Of a DNA stretch of 62,144 nucleotides, positions 42,392 through 51,357 are shown one piece after another. This stretch comes from Deltaproteobacteria bacterium (GTDB lineage: Bacteria > Desulfobacterota > DSM-4660 > Desulfatiglandales > HGW-15), in NCBI GenBank assembly GCA_020060215.1, contig JAGVAP010000092.1:1-62144 (forward strand), in the 5' to 3' direction. Position 1 is the stretch's first letter. Each line of letters begins with the position of its first letter. The notes beneath the pieces are model-generated. The model was not told the DNA's origin. It did not search any database and saw only the letters and a list, made by a program, of their open reading frames with translations. The translations under genes and the position numbers were made by a program.

Positions 42392-42841
42392 ATGACAACC
42401 GAGATTACCAAAAGAATGAGGAGACCGTCTTGGATGACCCCCTTCGGCGAAGAAGGTCTTGGGGACGTTTTCTTCGATAGACTCTGGCCCGAATGGAGAA
42501 GAGACATGGGCGAAGAGTGGTCCCCGACCGTCGATCTCTCTGAGAAGGAAGGCGCCTATCACCTGAAAGCCGAAATCCCGGGTATCAACAAGGATGATAT
42601 CTCCCTGACGCTGAGCGAAGGGGTCATTACCCTGACCGGCAAGAAGGAGTCGAGCCACGAGGAAAAGACGGATGTCTACCATGTGAAAGAGATGAAATCG
42701 GGTTCGTTCACCAGGAGCTTCCGGCTGCCCGAGGAAATCGACGAAGAGAAGATCGAGGCCACTTACAAGGACGGGGTTCTCAACGTGGTCATGCCGAAGA
42801 AAGAGGGTTCGAGCAAGTCGAAGAAGATCGAAGTCCACTAA
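42392..42841 (+). CDS. Small heat-shock protein, Hsp20/alpha-crystallin family
   Basis: 149 residues with an AAGGAGGTG ribosome site. A short N-terminal arm rich in W and R precedes an alpha-crystallin domain (about 44-140: SPTVDLSEKEGAYHLKAEIP, GVITLTGKKE, GSFTRSFRLPE, YKDGVLNVVMPK). No clear I-x-I/V tail is seen; it ends KKIEVH, which contains IEV. It is an ATP-independent holdase that assembles into oligomers in the cytoplasm. It has its own promoter and terminator, so it is monocistronic. Confidence 0.94.
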   Translation: MTTEITKRMRRPSWMTPFGEEGLGDVFFDRLWPEWRRDMGEEWSPTVDLSEKEGAYHLKAEIPGINKDDISLTLSEGVITLTGKKESSHEEKTDVYHVKEMKSGSFTRSFRLPEEIDEEKIEATYKDGVLNVVMPKKEGSSKSKKIEVH

Positions 42842-42862
42842 GAAGGGGTCTCACCAGGAGCG

Positions 42863-42897
42863 AGAGGGCCGGCCCGAAAGGCCCGGCCCTCTTTTTC
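42863..42897 (+). terminator. Rho-independent terminator after hsp20
   Basis: AGAGGGCCGG and its reverse complement CCGGCCCTCT pair around a ten-base loop and are followed by TTTTT, 22 bases after the hsp20 stop. Confidence 0.88.
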
Positions 42898-43087
42898 GTT
42901 GCATGGAGGAAACCAGGAGTCCCGCACTCCCACACCAGTATCCCACTATTCCCGCATTCCGTATGGCTGATTCGTCCAGGCCCCTGAACCCTCCGGATGC
43001 AAGCCGGCCCCTTTCTTAGCCGGATCTTACGCCTGTACGCCTGCCGGCTTTTTGACAACAGCCCCCGATGAATCTACAATCGTGCTT

Positions 43088-43513
43088 ATGAAGGCTGCGC
43101 ATCGTCCATTCTGGAAATACAAGACCCTTACCGAGATGCTCCCTCACGAATGGGAAGCGCTCTGCGACGGCTGCGGTGTCTGCTGTCTGGAAAGGGAGGA
43201 GAACAGGACTACCGGCAGGTACAGGGAGTTTTCCGTCTGTTGTGAATACCTGGATCTCGAGACCTGCCGCTGCACGATCTATCCGGAGCGCACGACCGTC
43301 AATCCCCATTGCCTGCCCCTCACGATCGAGGCCGTCAGCCGCAGGGTCTGGCTCCCCAAGACCTGCGCGTACCGCCGCATCGCCGAAGGAAAGGGGCTGG
43401 AGTGGTGGCATCCCCTGGTCTCCGGGAAAGCGGATACCGTGCACGAGGCCGGCATATCGATCAGGGACAGGGCCGTATCGGGAAGGTACGTGCACCCCAA
43501 GGATCTCCCATGA
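43088..43513 (+). CDS. YkgJ/YcgN-type cysteine-cluster protein (UPF0260)
   Basis: 141 residues from ATG 43088. The motif CDGCGVCCLE (about residue 25), the later SVCCEYLDLETCRCTIYPER and a final CAYR make up the cysteine cluster of the family, thought to bind zinc or an iron-sulfur centre. The LPLTIEAV and YRRIAEGKGLEWWHPLVSG segments are typical of UPF0260. The function is unknown. The next gene starts inside its stop (ATGA). Confidence 0.85.
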   Translation: MKAAHRPFWKYKTLTEMLPHEWEALCDGCGVCCLEREENRTTGRYREFSVCCEYLDLETCRCTIYPERTTVNPHCLPLTIEAVSRRVWLPKTCAYRRIAEGKGLEWWHPLVSGKADTVHEAGISIRDRAVSGRYVHPKDLP

Positions 43514-44778
43514 GAGTACTCTTGATTTCCGCAAACACCGAGGTCATCGGCATGGCCGTCCTCCCTATTGGACTGGCGGCTGTCGCCGCCGCCTCTGAGT
43601 CGGCAGGTCACGATGTCCAGGTGGTGGACCTGCTTGGTGCGAAGCACCCCGAGCTTGCGGTCCGGAAGGCCCTGGAGGAATTCCATCCAGGCGTGATCGG
43701 CATATCGGTGAGAAATATCGATGATCAAAATATGTCTGCACCGAGGTTTCTTCTGGGCAACGTGAAAGAGGTGGTTGGGTGGTGCCGGTCCTCTGCGCAG
43801 GCCCCCATCGTCCTGGGAGGGCCGGGCTACAGCATCTTCCCGGACAGCGCCCTTTCCTACCTGGGCGTGGATATCGGCATCCGGGGGGAAGGGGAACGGC
43901 CCTTCACCACCCTGCTCTCCTGCCTGGAGCGGGGATCCGATATCTCCGCTGTCCCGGGCCTCCACCGATTCGGGCAGGGGAGTCGCGGGCGGAACATGCC
44001 TGTTGAATGTCTGGATCATCTCCCCATGCCGACTCCACGACTCTGGCTTTCTTCCGAAGACCTGGAGGAATGGATCCCTTTTCAGACCCGCAGGGGTTGC
44101 CCGCTGAGGTGCAGCTACTGCTCCACCGCAAGCATCGAGGGCTTTAGGCTCCGGAAGCGGGATATGCGGCAGGTGGTCGACACGATTGGCCTTTACGTCG
44201 AGGCGGGGTTCAGAAGGTTTCATTTTGTAGACAATCTCTTCAACCTCCCCCCGTCCTACTCCCTCGCGCTCTGTGATGAGATCTCGGAGAGGGACCTCGG
44301 CATCTCCTGGCGGGCCATTGTTTACCCCGGGAGGCTGAGTCCGGAGCTCGTGGCCTCCATGGAGAGGGCCGGGTGCACGGAAGTCAGCCTCGGGTTCGAG
44401 AGCGGTTCGGACCCCGTTCTCCGTTCCATGAACAAGAAGTTCGGGGCAGGGGAGGTCCGCCGCGCCTCGGACATGTTCAGGGATCATGGGATTCGCCGGA
44501 TGGGTTTTCTCCTTTTCGGGGGACCGGGGGAAACACGGCAGACCGTGGAAGAAAGCCTCGCTTTCGCGGACTCGCTGGGACTGGATTCCTTGAGAATCAC
44601 CATCGGGATCCGGATATACCCCTTCACGGCCCTGGCCGAGCTGGCCCGACGCGAGGGCCTCGTGGCCGGAGAGGACGACCTGCTCTCGCCGAAGTTCTAT
44701 ATGGTCCCCGGGCTCGAGCCCTGGATTCGAGAAACAGCCCGAAATTGGACCGCCGGCAGGCCTTTCTTCATCTCGTGA
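43510..44778 (+). CDS. Cobalamin-binding radical SAM protein
   Basis: 422 residues from ATG 43510. The N-terminal B12-binding-type Rossmann domain (VLLISANTE, VVDLLG, IGISVRNIDDQN) precedes a radical SAM domain whose cluster motif is RRGCPLRCSYCS (C-x3-C-x2-C, near residue 195). CTEVSLGFESGSD and FLLFGGPGETRQTVEE are typical of the barrel. Family members methylate or rearrange unactivated carbons; the product is unknown. It is translationally coupled to the YkgJ-like gene. A canonical DxHxxG motif was not verified in the B12 domain, so cobalamin binding is inferred from the overall architecture. Confidence 0.87.
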   Translation: MRVLLISANTEVIGMAVLPIGLAAVAAASESAGHDVQVVDLLGAKHPELAVRKALEEFHPGVIGISVRNIDDQNMSAPRFLLGNVKEVVGWCRSSAQAPIVLGGPGYSIFPDSALSYLGVDIGIRGEGERPFTTLLSCLERGSDISAVPGLHRFGQGSRGRNMPVECLDHLPMPTPRLWLSSEDLEEWIPFQTRRGCPLRCSYCSTASIEGFRLRKRDMRQVVDTIGLYVEAGFRRFHFVDNLFNLPPSYSLALCDEISERDLGISWRAIVYPGRLSPELVASMERAGCTEVSLGFESGSDPVLRSMNKKFGAGEVRRASDMFRDHGIRRMGFLLFGGPGETRQTVEESLAFADSLGLDSLRITIGIRIYPFTALAELARREGLVAGEDDLLSPKFYMVPGLEPWIRETARNWTAGRPFFIS

Positions 44779-44907
44779 TGATCGTTTCATGAACTCTCCC
44801 CGCACACGTTTTCGCAAGCTGACCGGTACGAAAGCGGCTTGCAAGGATTGCGCTCAGGAGGTATTGTTCGGCATCGATGAACGTCGAATTCGAGCTTCTG
44901 AAAAGCC

Positions 44908-45330
44908 ATGCCCATGGAAATCGCATCCCCCAAGATCACGATCGAAGAGCTGCCCGTGACCGATCGGTTCCTGCGTCAGAAGAGGCTGATCCAGGACCGC
45001 GGCGAGCTCGCCCTGATCGAAGACGGGATCACCATCCGCCATCTGGGGTACTTCAGCCTGAAGGCGGAACCCGGGTATTTCCGCGGCGGGCATTACCATG
45101 CCAAGAAGATAGAGCGCTTCTACGTCATCGCCGGCCGGCTCAGTCTTCGCTTCGTGGACCTCGAGACCAGGAATGCGGGCGAGATAGAACTGTCTAGCGG
45201 CATGCGCATTTCCATTCAGCCGAACTGCGCGCACCTTTTCAGGGCCGAGGAGTTCGCAGAGGTGATCGAATACTACGAATCGGTATATGATCCGGAAGAT
45301 GATATCAGGTATGATTTCCCCCTCGGGTAG
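44908..45330 (+). CDS. Cupin-domain protein
   Basis: 140 residues. The cupin motif 1 GGHYHAKKIERFYVIAG supplies two histidines and a glutamate, and motif 2 SIQPNCAHLFRA supplies another histidine. It resembles small sugar-epimerase-like or WxcM-type cupins, but the substrate is not predictable. ATG 44914 is an alternative start. No clear promoter was seen in the 129-base gap upstream. Confidence 0.8.
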   Translation: MPMEIASPKITIEELPVTDRFLRQKRLIQDRGELALIEDGITIRHLGYFSLKAEPGYFRGGHYHAKKIERFYVIAGRLSLRFVDLETRNAGEIELSSGMRISIQPNCAHLFRAEEFAEVIEYYESVYDPEDDIRYDFPLG

Positions 45331-45351
45331 CAGCTGTATCGGACTGAACAG

Positions 45352-46146
45352 ATGGAATCGAGAAGGAGGTGGGGTCCCCTGGGCCTGTTGAGGGGCCGTT
45401 CATGCTTCACCGTGGCGATCCTGGTCGGTACGGTTGCGGCGCTGGCGGCGTGCGGAGGGAAGGCGCCAAGGATACCCGAGCCGGTGCCGAAGAAGGAGCT
45501 GGCGCGGATGGGTTTTTCCGTCCAGGTGGGCGCCTTTTCCAGGATTCAGAATGCCGTGCGGCTCGCGGAAGCCTTGGAGCGCCGTGGACTCGACGCCTAT
45601 TACTTCCGCGACCGCTCCGGTCTCTTCAAGGTGTGTTTCGGCAACTATGCTGCGCCTGAAGAGGCCCGGGCCAGGGCCGATGACCTTGTCCGCGCCGGTG
45701 TCATCCCGGGCTACCGCTTGGTCGGCCCGGAGGATTATGCCGTTGCAGGGGTGAGGGCATACGGAATCAAGGGGCTTAGAAGACAGCTCGTCGCCACCGC
45801 CGAGAGCTTTATCGGGATCAACTACCAATGGGGGGGCCGGTCGCCGGAAGAGGGCTTTGACTGCAGCGGGCTCGCCATGGCCGTCTACCAGTTGAACGGC
45901 CTGGACCTGCCGCGCACCTCGATCGAGCAGTTCCTGGCCGGTATACCTGTGAATCGATCCGAGCTCGACCTGGGAGATCTGGTATTCTTCGCGATCAAGG
46001 GCGGCCGGAAAGTCACCCACGTGGGCCTGTACTCAGGTGAGGGAAGATTCATCCATGCACCCGGGACCGGAAAACCGATCCGATCCGACGAGCTCGCCCA
46101 CAGCTACTATTCGAAACGGTATGTCGGGGGAAGGACGTATCTGTGA
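45352..46146 (+). CDS. Lipoprotein with SPOR and NlpC/P60 domains (peptidoglycan hydrolase)
   Basis: 264 residues. A signal peptide ends in the lipobox LAAC at about residue 34, so the protein is lipid-anchored. A SPOR domain (about 54-130, FSVQVGAFSRIQNAVRLAEA) binds denuded glycan at the septum. The NlpC/P60 domain (about 145-264) has the catalytic cysteine in FDCSGLAMAVYQ and histidines in VTHVGLYSG and FIHAPGTG. It probably cleaves peptide stems during cell division. Confidence 0.92.
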   Translation: MESRRRWGPLGLLRGRSCFTVAILVGTVAALAACGGKAPRIPEPVPKKELARMGFSVQVGAFSRIQNAVRLAEALERRGLDAYYFRDRSGLFKVCFGNYAAPEEARARADDLVRAGVIPGYRLVGPEDYAVAGVRAYGIKGLRRQLVATAESFIGINYQWGGRSPEEGFDCSGLAMAVYQLNGLDLPRTSIEQFLAGIPVNRSELDLGDLVFFAIKGGRKVTHVGLYSGEGRFIHAPGTGKPIRSDELAHSYYSKRYVGGRTYL

Positions 46147-46252
46147 GTAAAGGTTCAGGGTGCATACGGCTCCGCCGGTTCCGGGGGTAGAGCAGTGGAA
46201 GCCAGCCTCTGAACGGGAACGCAGGTCGGGAAACCTGTTCGGGAGTGGATTC

Positions 46253-46651
46253 ATGAAGGAAGAGATCAGAAAAAGGATTCTGGAGTCGATCGAGGCCATA
46301 CCCAAGGGGTATCAAAGCGATGCGGTCATCAAAGAGACCATCCGATGCGTGCTCTTCGGGATCCTCAGAGAACAGCACCTCATCCCCGTTCCCGCTTTTC
46401 GAAACCCCCGCTACCCCGAAGGACCCGTCGATATCGTGGGGGCGACCAAGGCCCCTACCATAGAGATGGCCTTTTGCAGCGGAGCGGTCATTGAGCTCGA
46501 AGACGTCAAGCGACTGGATCGGGTCCCGTGCGAGAAGAAGTTCGTGGTGACCTTTTCCAAGGACAAGAAGAAGGTCGACATGACGAGGTTCTATCTGAAA
46601 CCGGGGATCGAACACATTCACGTCTACAAGGATGCGGCCGAGAAGGAATGA
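46253..46651 (+). CDS. Conserved hypothetical protein
   Basis: 132 residues from ATG 46253. It is a soluble, mixed alpha/beta protein with EAIPKGYQSDAVIKETIRCV and EMAFCSGAVIELEDVKRLD; no known family was recognised. The central VDIVGATKAPTIEMAF segment and the C-terminal KFVVTFSKDKKKVDMTRFYL suggest a compact domain possibly related to restriction-like or binding folds, but this is not supported enough to name. A hairpin follows the stop directly. Confidence 0.65.
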   Translation: MKEEIRKRILESIEAIPKGYQSDAVIKETIRCVLFGILREQHLIPVPAFRNPRYPEGPVDIVGATKAPTIEMAFCSGAVIELEDVKRLDRVPCEKKFVVTFSKDKKKVDMTRFYLKPGIEHIHVYKDAAEKE

Positions 46652-46687
46652 AAGAGGCAGGAATCGGGATCGCCGATCCTGCCTCTT
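46652..46687 (+). terminator. Terminator-like hairpin, possibly shared by convergent genes
   Basis: AAGAGGCAGGA pairs with TCCTGCCTCTT as an 11-pair stem, with an inner TCGG/CCGA stem and a five-base loop. It lacks a long T-run on the plus strand and lies between converging genes, so it may serve both. Confidence 0.65.
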
Positions 46688-46720
46688 GAAGTTCGAACCC
46701 GTGTTGTCGTGAATGAACGA

Positions 46721-46873
46721 TCAACAGCAGCAGGGATCCATGAAGAAGGTGCACCCTGAGTCCTTGTCCTCGCACGGTTCCACGGGGTAATAGCACGTGC
46801 AGGGGTCGTTCAACTCCGGGCAGCATCTTTCTTCGGCCGTCTGCATGCCCTCTCTTTCTTCCATTTCGGCCAT
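46721..46873 (-). CDS. Small cysteine-rich protein, 50 residues with nine cysteines
   Basis: ATG 46873 is preceded by the very strong ribosome site AGGAGGAGG, and the frame runs 50 codons to a TGA at 46721. Cysteines fall at 17, 18, 25, 27, 34, 41, 48, 49 and 50, in segments RCCPEL, PCTCYYP, EPCED, SGCTFF and a terminal MDPCCC. There is no signal peptide. The composition suggests metal binding, as in metallothionein-like peptides, or a modified peptide precursor; neither is proven. It stands alone on the minus strand between two plus-strand genes. Confidence 0.7.
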   Translation of the reverse strand: MAEMEEREGMQTAEERCCPELNDPCTCYYPVEPCEDKDSGCTFFMDPCCC

Positions 46874-47031
46874 AGCAGGTACCTCCTCCTGGTCTTGATG
46901 CCTCGCCGTGGGCCGTAGCGCCCTGGGTCAGGCCAGCCGTGACTGTACCAACAAGAAGGGGGATGATGAACCGGCGATGCTTGTCTTCTAAGCTAAGGAT
47001 GAAACGGGGAAAGGCAAGAAAACGGAATTCG

Positions 47032-47065
47032 CGTAGGATGGGTGGAGCGGAGCGAAAACCATCCT
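47032..47065. repeat. Partial single arm of the 36-bp inverted-repeat element
   Basis: GTAGGATGGGTGGAGCG, followed by a diverged GAGCGAAAACCATC, matches one arm of the element at 10303-10411. No second arm is nearby, so it is a remnant. Confidence 0.7.
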
Positions 47066-47092
47066 GAAGGTTGCAGCGCTACGGAGGATCGC

Positions 47093-47680
47093 ATGACACA
47101 AGGGATCGAGAGACAAGTGTTCTACTTCAAGAAAAAAGGAACGGCCAATACGGACAAGGCCCTGGACATCGCGCTTTCCTTCTGCAGGGAGCAGAGCATC
47201 GGCAAAATCGTAGTGGCCTCATCCTCGGGGGAAACGGCCCTCAAGTGCCACGGGAAGGCCGCTTCTTCTCCAGGGGTCGAGATCATTGCCGTAACCTATG
47301 GCGCGGGGAGCAAGTACCGCGAGGAGGTGGAGGCCTTCAACAGGAACCACGATACCCTGCTGAAGAAGGGGGTCCGGGTGGTCCGAGGGATTCACGCCCT
47401 CAGCGGTCTGGAGAGGAGCTTCGAAAACCGCTACAAGTCGGGTTTCATCCCCCTCAACCTGGTCGCGGATACGCTGCGCATGTTCTCTCAGGGCATGAAG
47501 GTCTGCGTCGAGGTCTCCATCATGGCGGCCGAGGCAGGATACATCACGCCGGATGAGGATGTCGTTGCCGTTGGGGGAAGCGGAAGCGGGGCCGATACCG
47601 CCGTGTTGATACGATCGGGCTATGCAGCCTCCATGTTCGACACGAGGATCAAGGGTATCTTGTGTATGCCTGTCGCCTGA
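47093..47680 (+). CDS. Stand-alone pyruvate-kinase alpha/beta (C-terminal) domain protein
   Basis: 195 residues from ATG 47093. It corresponds to the regulatory C-terminal domain of pyruvate kinase (SIGKIVVASSSGETALK, VEIIAVTYGAG and GGSGSGADTAVLIR) without the catalytic barrel. Such free domains occur in anaerobes and archaea and may bind a phosphorylated metabolite. The function is unknown. The gene stands alone between repeat-rich gaps. Confidence 0.8.
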   Translation: MTQGIERQVFYFKKKGTANTDKALDIALSFCREQSIGKIVVASSSGETALKCHGKAASSPGVEIIAVTYGAGSKYREEVEAFNRNHDTLLKKGVRVVRGIHALSGLERSFENRYKSGFIPLNLVADTLRMFSQGMKVCVEVSIMAAEAGYITPDEDVVAVGGSGSGADTAVLIRSGYAASMFDTRIKGILCMPVA

Positions 47681-47884
47681 ATGCCAGATCAATTCCAAAG
47701 ACGCAATCCCACGGTTGGACCGGCCTCACTGTAAACCTGCATCCGGCCTTTGGACTTCGGTCCTTTGAGTTTGACTGGTCATTTGTCCTTGGTCGTTTGG
47801 ATTTTTTGCGTTTCCCTTTACCCCGGTTCGGGAGCCCTGTCCCGGGTCCTCCATTCTAAAGAGCGGAGGTTTTGGAGAACTTCA

Positions 47885-48721
47885 ATGCTTTCCAGATTCT
47901 GGATCCATGAACTGACCCGCCCGGCCTTCGAAGAATGGCTGGAGCAGGAACCCGACCCGGTCGTCGTCATCGCGGTGGGCAGCCTGGAGCAGCATGGCCC
48001 GCACCTGCCGCTCGGGACAGACAGTCTCACCATCCGGGAATATGCCCACGAGGTCGCCAGAAGGACCAACAGCGTCTGTGTCCACCCCTGCTTCCCGGGC
48101 TACTCACCCCACCACATGGGGTTCAGGGGAACGATCACATTCCGTGAAAGCACCTTGATGGCGGTCCTGATGGACACCGTGGGGAGTCTTGCAGCTCACG
48201 GCCTCAAGCGCTTTCTGCTCATGAACGGACACGGCGGGAACAATCAGATCGTGAACCTCGCCATGCAGCTGGCGAAACGGGAGTTCAGGGTCATGGTTGC
48301 CGCCCCGGAAGGTCCGAACCATACCAGTACCGCAAGGACCCGCATCGACAGGCAGAAGCGTCATTGGGATGTCCACAGCGGCCCCACGGAGACCAGTACG
48401 GCCCTCCACCTCTTTCCCGAACTGGTGGAGATGGAGAGACTGGACGGGTGGATGCCGACGCTGAACATGCATCCCGACCTGATCGGGTTCCTGGATCCGG
48501 AGAGACCCGATTACGACCTTGGAAGCCAGGTATTTCGCGCATGCACGGAGCCCGACACCCATCACTTCACGAGCAGCGGGGTTTACGGGAAGAACGATCC
48601 CCGCGACGCCGACCCCGGGGAGGCGAGGGTCCGGTTCGAAGAGAAGGTCGCGTTCGTCGTTGAATTCATCCGCATGTGGAAGGCCGTTCCCATCCCTCCC
48701 GCTTTCCGGAACCGGCCATGA
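47885..48721 (+). CDS. Creatininase / mycofactocin-type amidohydrolase family protein
   Basis: 278 residues from ATG 47885. Metal-binding motifs GSLEQHGPHLPLGTDSL, LMNGHGGNNQIVNLA and HSGPTETSTALHLFPELV define the creatininase fold. Characterised members hydrolyse cyclic amides or process peptides, and the substrate here is unknown. The stop overlaps the start of the next membrane protein (ATGA), so the two genes are coupled. Confidence 0.88.
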   Translation: MLSRFWIHELTRPAFEEWLEQEPDPVVVIAVGSLEQHGPHLPLGTDSLTIREYAHEVARRTNSVCVHPCFPGYSPHHMGFRGTITFRESTLMAVLMDTVGSLAAHGLKRFLLMNGHGGNNQIVNLAMQLAKREFRVMVAAPEGPNHTSTARTRIDRQKRHWDVHSGPTETSTALHLFPELVEMERLDGWMPTLNMHPDLIGFLDPERPDYDLGSQVFRACTEPDTHHFTSSGVYGKNDPRDADPGEARVRFEEKVAFVVEFIRMWKAVPIPPAFRNRP

Positions 48722-49998
48722 ACATCTTCTTTGCCCTCATTGTTCTTATCTCCTTTCTGGCCTCGGCCTGGCACCAACTCAACTGGCTTCCTGTGGAAGG
48801 CAGGAAGAGCCCGATGGAGATCCTCTCCGGATCCATCATCGAATCCGCAGCAGGGTCTGTTGAGCTCGCCCTGGGCCTCATCGGCGTGATGACCCTCTTT
48901 CTCGGGCTGATGAAGGTGGCTGAGGAGGGAGGGATCCTGAAGATCCTGTCACGGCTTATCCGGCCCCTGATGATCCGTCTGTTTCCCGACGTGCCTCCCG
49001 AACACCCCGCCATGGGCGCCATGGTCCTGAACCTCTCGGCCAATGCCATGGGGCTCGGGAACGCCGCCACGCCCTTCGGGATCAGGGCCATGCAGGAGCT
49101 GCAGAGACTCAACCCGAGGCCGGGGACCGCAACCGATGCCATGGCGCTTTTCCTGGCGATCAACACGTCCAGCGTGACCCTCCTCCCCACGGGCGTGATC
49201 GCCCTGCGGGCCGCATCCGGGTCCACGGATCCGGCGGGAATCCTTCCTGCCACGCTGTTCGCGACGTTCTTCTCTACCATCGTTGCCATCCTGTCCGCGA
49301 AGCTCTACAGGCGGGCATTCGGGGGAGACGCGACCCTTCGCGAAGGGAAGGCCGCTGCGGAGGAAACCCGGGCCGAACCCGATGAGACGGAGGATCCTGC
49401 TTACCCCTTATGGGTCAGCCTTCTTGCCCTTGCGATCATCCTGGCGCTGATCCCCCTGACGGTGCTCTTCGGCAGGGCCATCTCTCCCTGGATCATCCCC
49501 GTGCTCGTGGCCGGGTTCCTCACCTTCGGACTCCTGAAAAAGGTGCGCATCTATGAGGGATTTGTAGAAGGCGCAAAGGACGGTTTCCAGGTAGCCGTGA
49601 AGATCATCCCCTATCTCGTTGCCATCCTGGTGGCGGTCGGGATGTTCCGGGCAAGCGGCGCCATGGAGACCATGGTCGCATGGCTCGGCCCGTGGACGGG
49701 GCGGGTGGGTCTGCCGCCGGAGGCCTTGCCCATGGCCCTGCTTCGACCCCTTTCAGGCTCAGGCGCTTACGGAATCCTCGCTTCCATTATCAAGGACCCC
49801 GCCATCGGGCCCGACAGCTACGCCGGATACCTCGTCTCCACTCTCCAAGGCTGCACGGAGACGACCTTCTATGTCCTGGCCGTATACTTCGGGGCCATCC
49901 AGGTCCGCCGGGTCAGGTATACCCTTGCCGCAGGCCTCACCGCCGACCTGGCCGGGATAGCGGCCTCGGTGGCCGCCTGTCTATATCTCTTCGGCTAG
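48718..49998 (+). CDS. SpmA-SpmB-like nucleoside-recognition (Gate) domain membrane protein
   Basis: 426 residues from ATG 48718. The first half resembles SpmA (GLIGVMTLFLGLMKVAEEGG, NLSANAMGLGNAATPFGI) and the second half SpmB (GFQVAVKIIPYLVAILVAVG, GCTETTFYVLAVYFGAIQVR). The two halves are fused in one polypeptide with about ten membrane helices. Despite the spore-maturation name these proteins are widespread in non-sporulating bacteria and probably transport a small molecule. It is translationally coupled to the creatininase gene. Confidence 0.88.
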   Translation: MNIFFALIVLISFLASAWHQLNWLPVEGRKSPMEILSGSIIESAAGSVELALGLIGVMTLFLGLMKVAEEGGILKILSRLIRPLMIRLFPDVPPEHPAMGAMVLNLSANAMGLGNAATPFGIRAMQELQRLNPRPGTATDAMALFLAINTSSVTLLPTGVIALRAASGSTDPAGILPATLFATFFSTIVAILSAKLYRRAFGGDATLREGKAAAEETRAEPDETEDPAYPLWVSLLALAIILALIPLTVLFGRAISPWIIPVLVAGFLTFGLLKKVRIYEGFVEGAKDGFQVAVKIIPYLVAILVAVGMFRASGAMETMVAWLGPWTGRVGLPPEALPMALLRPLSGSGAYGILASIIKDPAIGPDSYAGYLVSTLQGCTETTFYVLAVYFGAIQVRRVRYTLAAGLTADLAGIAASVAACLYLFG

Positions 49999-50005
49999 AA
50001 GATCT

Positions 50006-50030
50006 GCCACGAAGGCACGAAGACACAAAG
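50006..50030. repeat. Dispersed CACGAAG-type repeat, copy D (single arm)
   Basis: CCACGAAGGCACGAAGACAC and a few more bases lie just after the SpmAB-like gene. No inverted partner is present within the 206-base gap before lpxR. Confidence 0.65.
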
Positions 50031-50204
50031 ACGATCTTCAGGAGCGAGGAACGATTCAGCACTTTTCCGTTGTGATCCCGTCCTGAAGATGCGAAGGTCT
50101 TTCCCCCGCGGAACCTGGTCCGGGCAGGCTTGCTTGAAGTTCGTCATCGTAATTGTGGCACAGCGTACCAAGGCTCGATTTTGGTTCCGTATCAGGAGCT
50201 CGAC

Positions 50205-51218
50205 ATGCGCATATCAAGGGTACTGCCGATCGTCATCATTCATGCCGCATTGTGCATGGGCGTTAGCCCTTCCTGGGCGGAGGACGACGGCCCGCTCATC
50301 AGCGTGCAATTCGAGAACGATTTCTTCGGGGGCGGAACGGACCGGCACTTCAGCCACGGTACGCGCATCGAATGCCTCACCAGCCCGATCCCCTGGATTG
50401 CCGGTATGGCGGACAAGCTCCCCTGGTTCGACGCGGAAATGGCCAGGAGCGACCCGGATGCCGCGCTCAAGGGGAGGGCCAGCATCTCCATCGGTCAGAA
50501 CATCTATACCCCCGAAAACACGGAGGCAACGGCGCTGCTTCCGGAAGACAGACCCTACGCGGGATGGCTGTACCTGGGCTTCGGCCTGGTCGCCAATCAG
50601 GGCAGCAGACGTTATGACAAGCTCTACCTGGAGGCAGGGATGGTCGGCCCCCTTTCCTATGCCGAAGAGGTTCAAACCTACTGGCACTCCATGTTCGGGC
50701 TGAAGGTGCCTCAGGGATGGGACAACCAGTTGAAGAACGAACCCGGGGTGGCCCTCTACTACGAGCAGGCCCGGCGCTTTTACAGGCGCGGCCTCTCTGG
50801 TCTGGATATGGACATGATCCCCCACTTCGGAGGAAGCGTGGGGAATGTGCTCACCCATGGGGCGGCCGGGATCACGTTCAGGGTCGGCTCAATCCTTCGC
50901 GAGGACTTCGGACCTCCCCGCATCCGACCGAGCCTGCCCGGAGGGACCTTCTATCGGCCCGAGAAGGGTTTCAACTGGTATCTCTTTGCGGGGATGGAAG
51001 GAAGGGCGGTCCTCTACAACATCTTCCTGGACGGGAATACGTTTACGGGCAGCCACTCCGTGGACAAGAGGCCGTTCGTGGGGGATCTCCAGGCGGGTGT
51101 GGTCATCCAGTGGAACCAGTTCCGGTTCAGTTACACACAGATCCTTCGGACCAAGGAGTTTGAAGGCCAGGGAGATCCGGATCTCTTCGGCTCCCTGAGT
51201 CTCTCCTACCACTTCTGA
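50205..51218 (+). CDS. lpxR: Outer-membrane lipid A deacylase, LpxR family (DUF2219)
   Basis: 337 residues from ATG 50205, preceded by CAGGAG. A signal peptide ends near PSWAEDD. LISVQFENDFFGGGTDRHFS and DRPYAGWLYLGFGL are the conserved LpxR family signatures, and the protein ends in a C-terminal phenylalanine (SLSLSYHF), as do outer-membrane beta-barrels. LpxR removes the 3'-acyloxyacyl group of lipid A. Its presence supports an LPS-bearing outer membrane. Confidence 0.85.
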   Translation: MRISRVLPIVIIHAALCMGVSPSWAEDDGPLISVQFENDFFGGGTDRHFSHGTRIECLTSPIPWIAGMADKLPWFDAEMARSDPDAALKGRASISIGQNIYTPENTEATALLPEDRPYAGWLYLGFGLVANQGSRRYDKLYLEAGMVGPLSYAEEVQTYWHSMFGLKVPQGWDNQLKNEPGVALYYEQARRFYRRGLSGLDMDMIPHFGGSVGNVLTHGAAGITFRVGSILREDFGPPRIRPSLPGGTFYRPEKGFNWYLFAGMEGRAVLYNIFLDGNTFTGSHSVDKRPFVGDLQAGVVIQWNQFRFSYTQILRTKEFEGQGDPDLFGSLSLSYHF

Positions 51219-51357
51219 GATCCGGGGCTGACCTCTGATTCCGGCTCATATCCTGGATCCTGCACCCGGCATCCTTTCCTGCATCCATTGACAGCCTCAT
51301 GTCCGCCCCGTACAATCATCGTGTCTGAATGCGCTCGCGCTCAGGGGGAGGTGCGAC

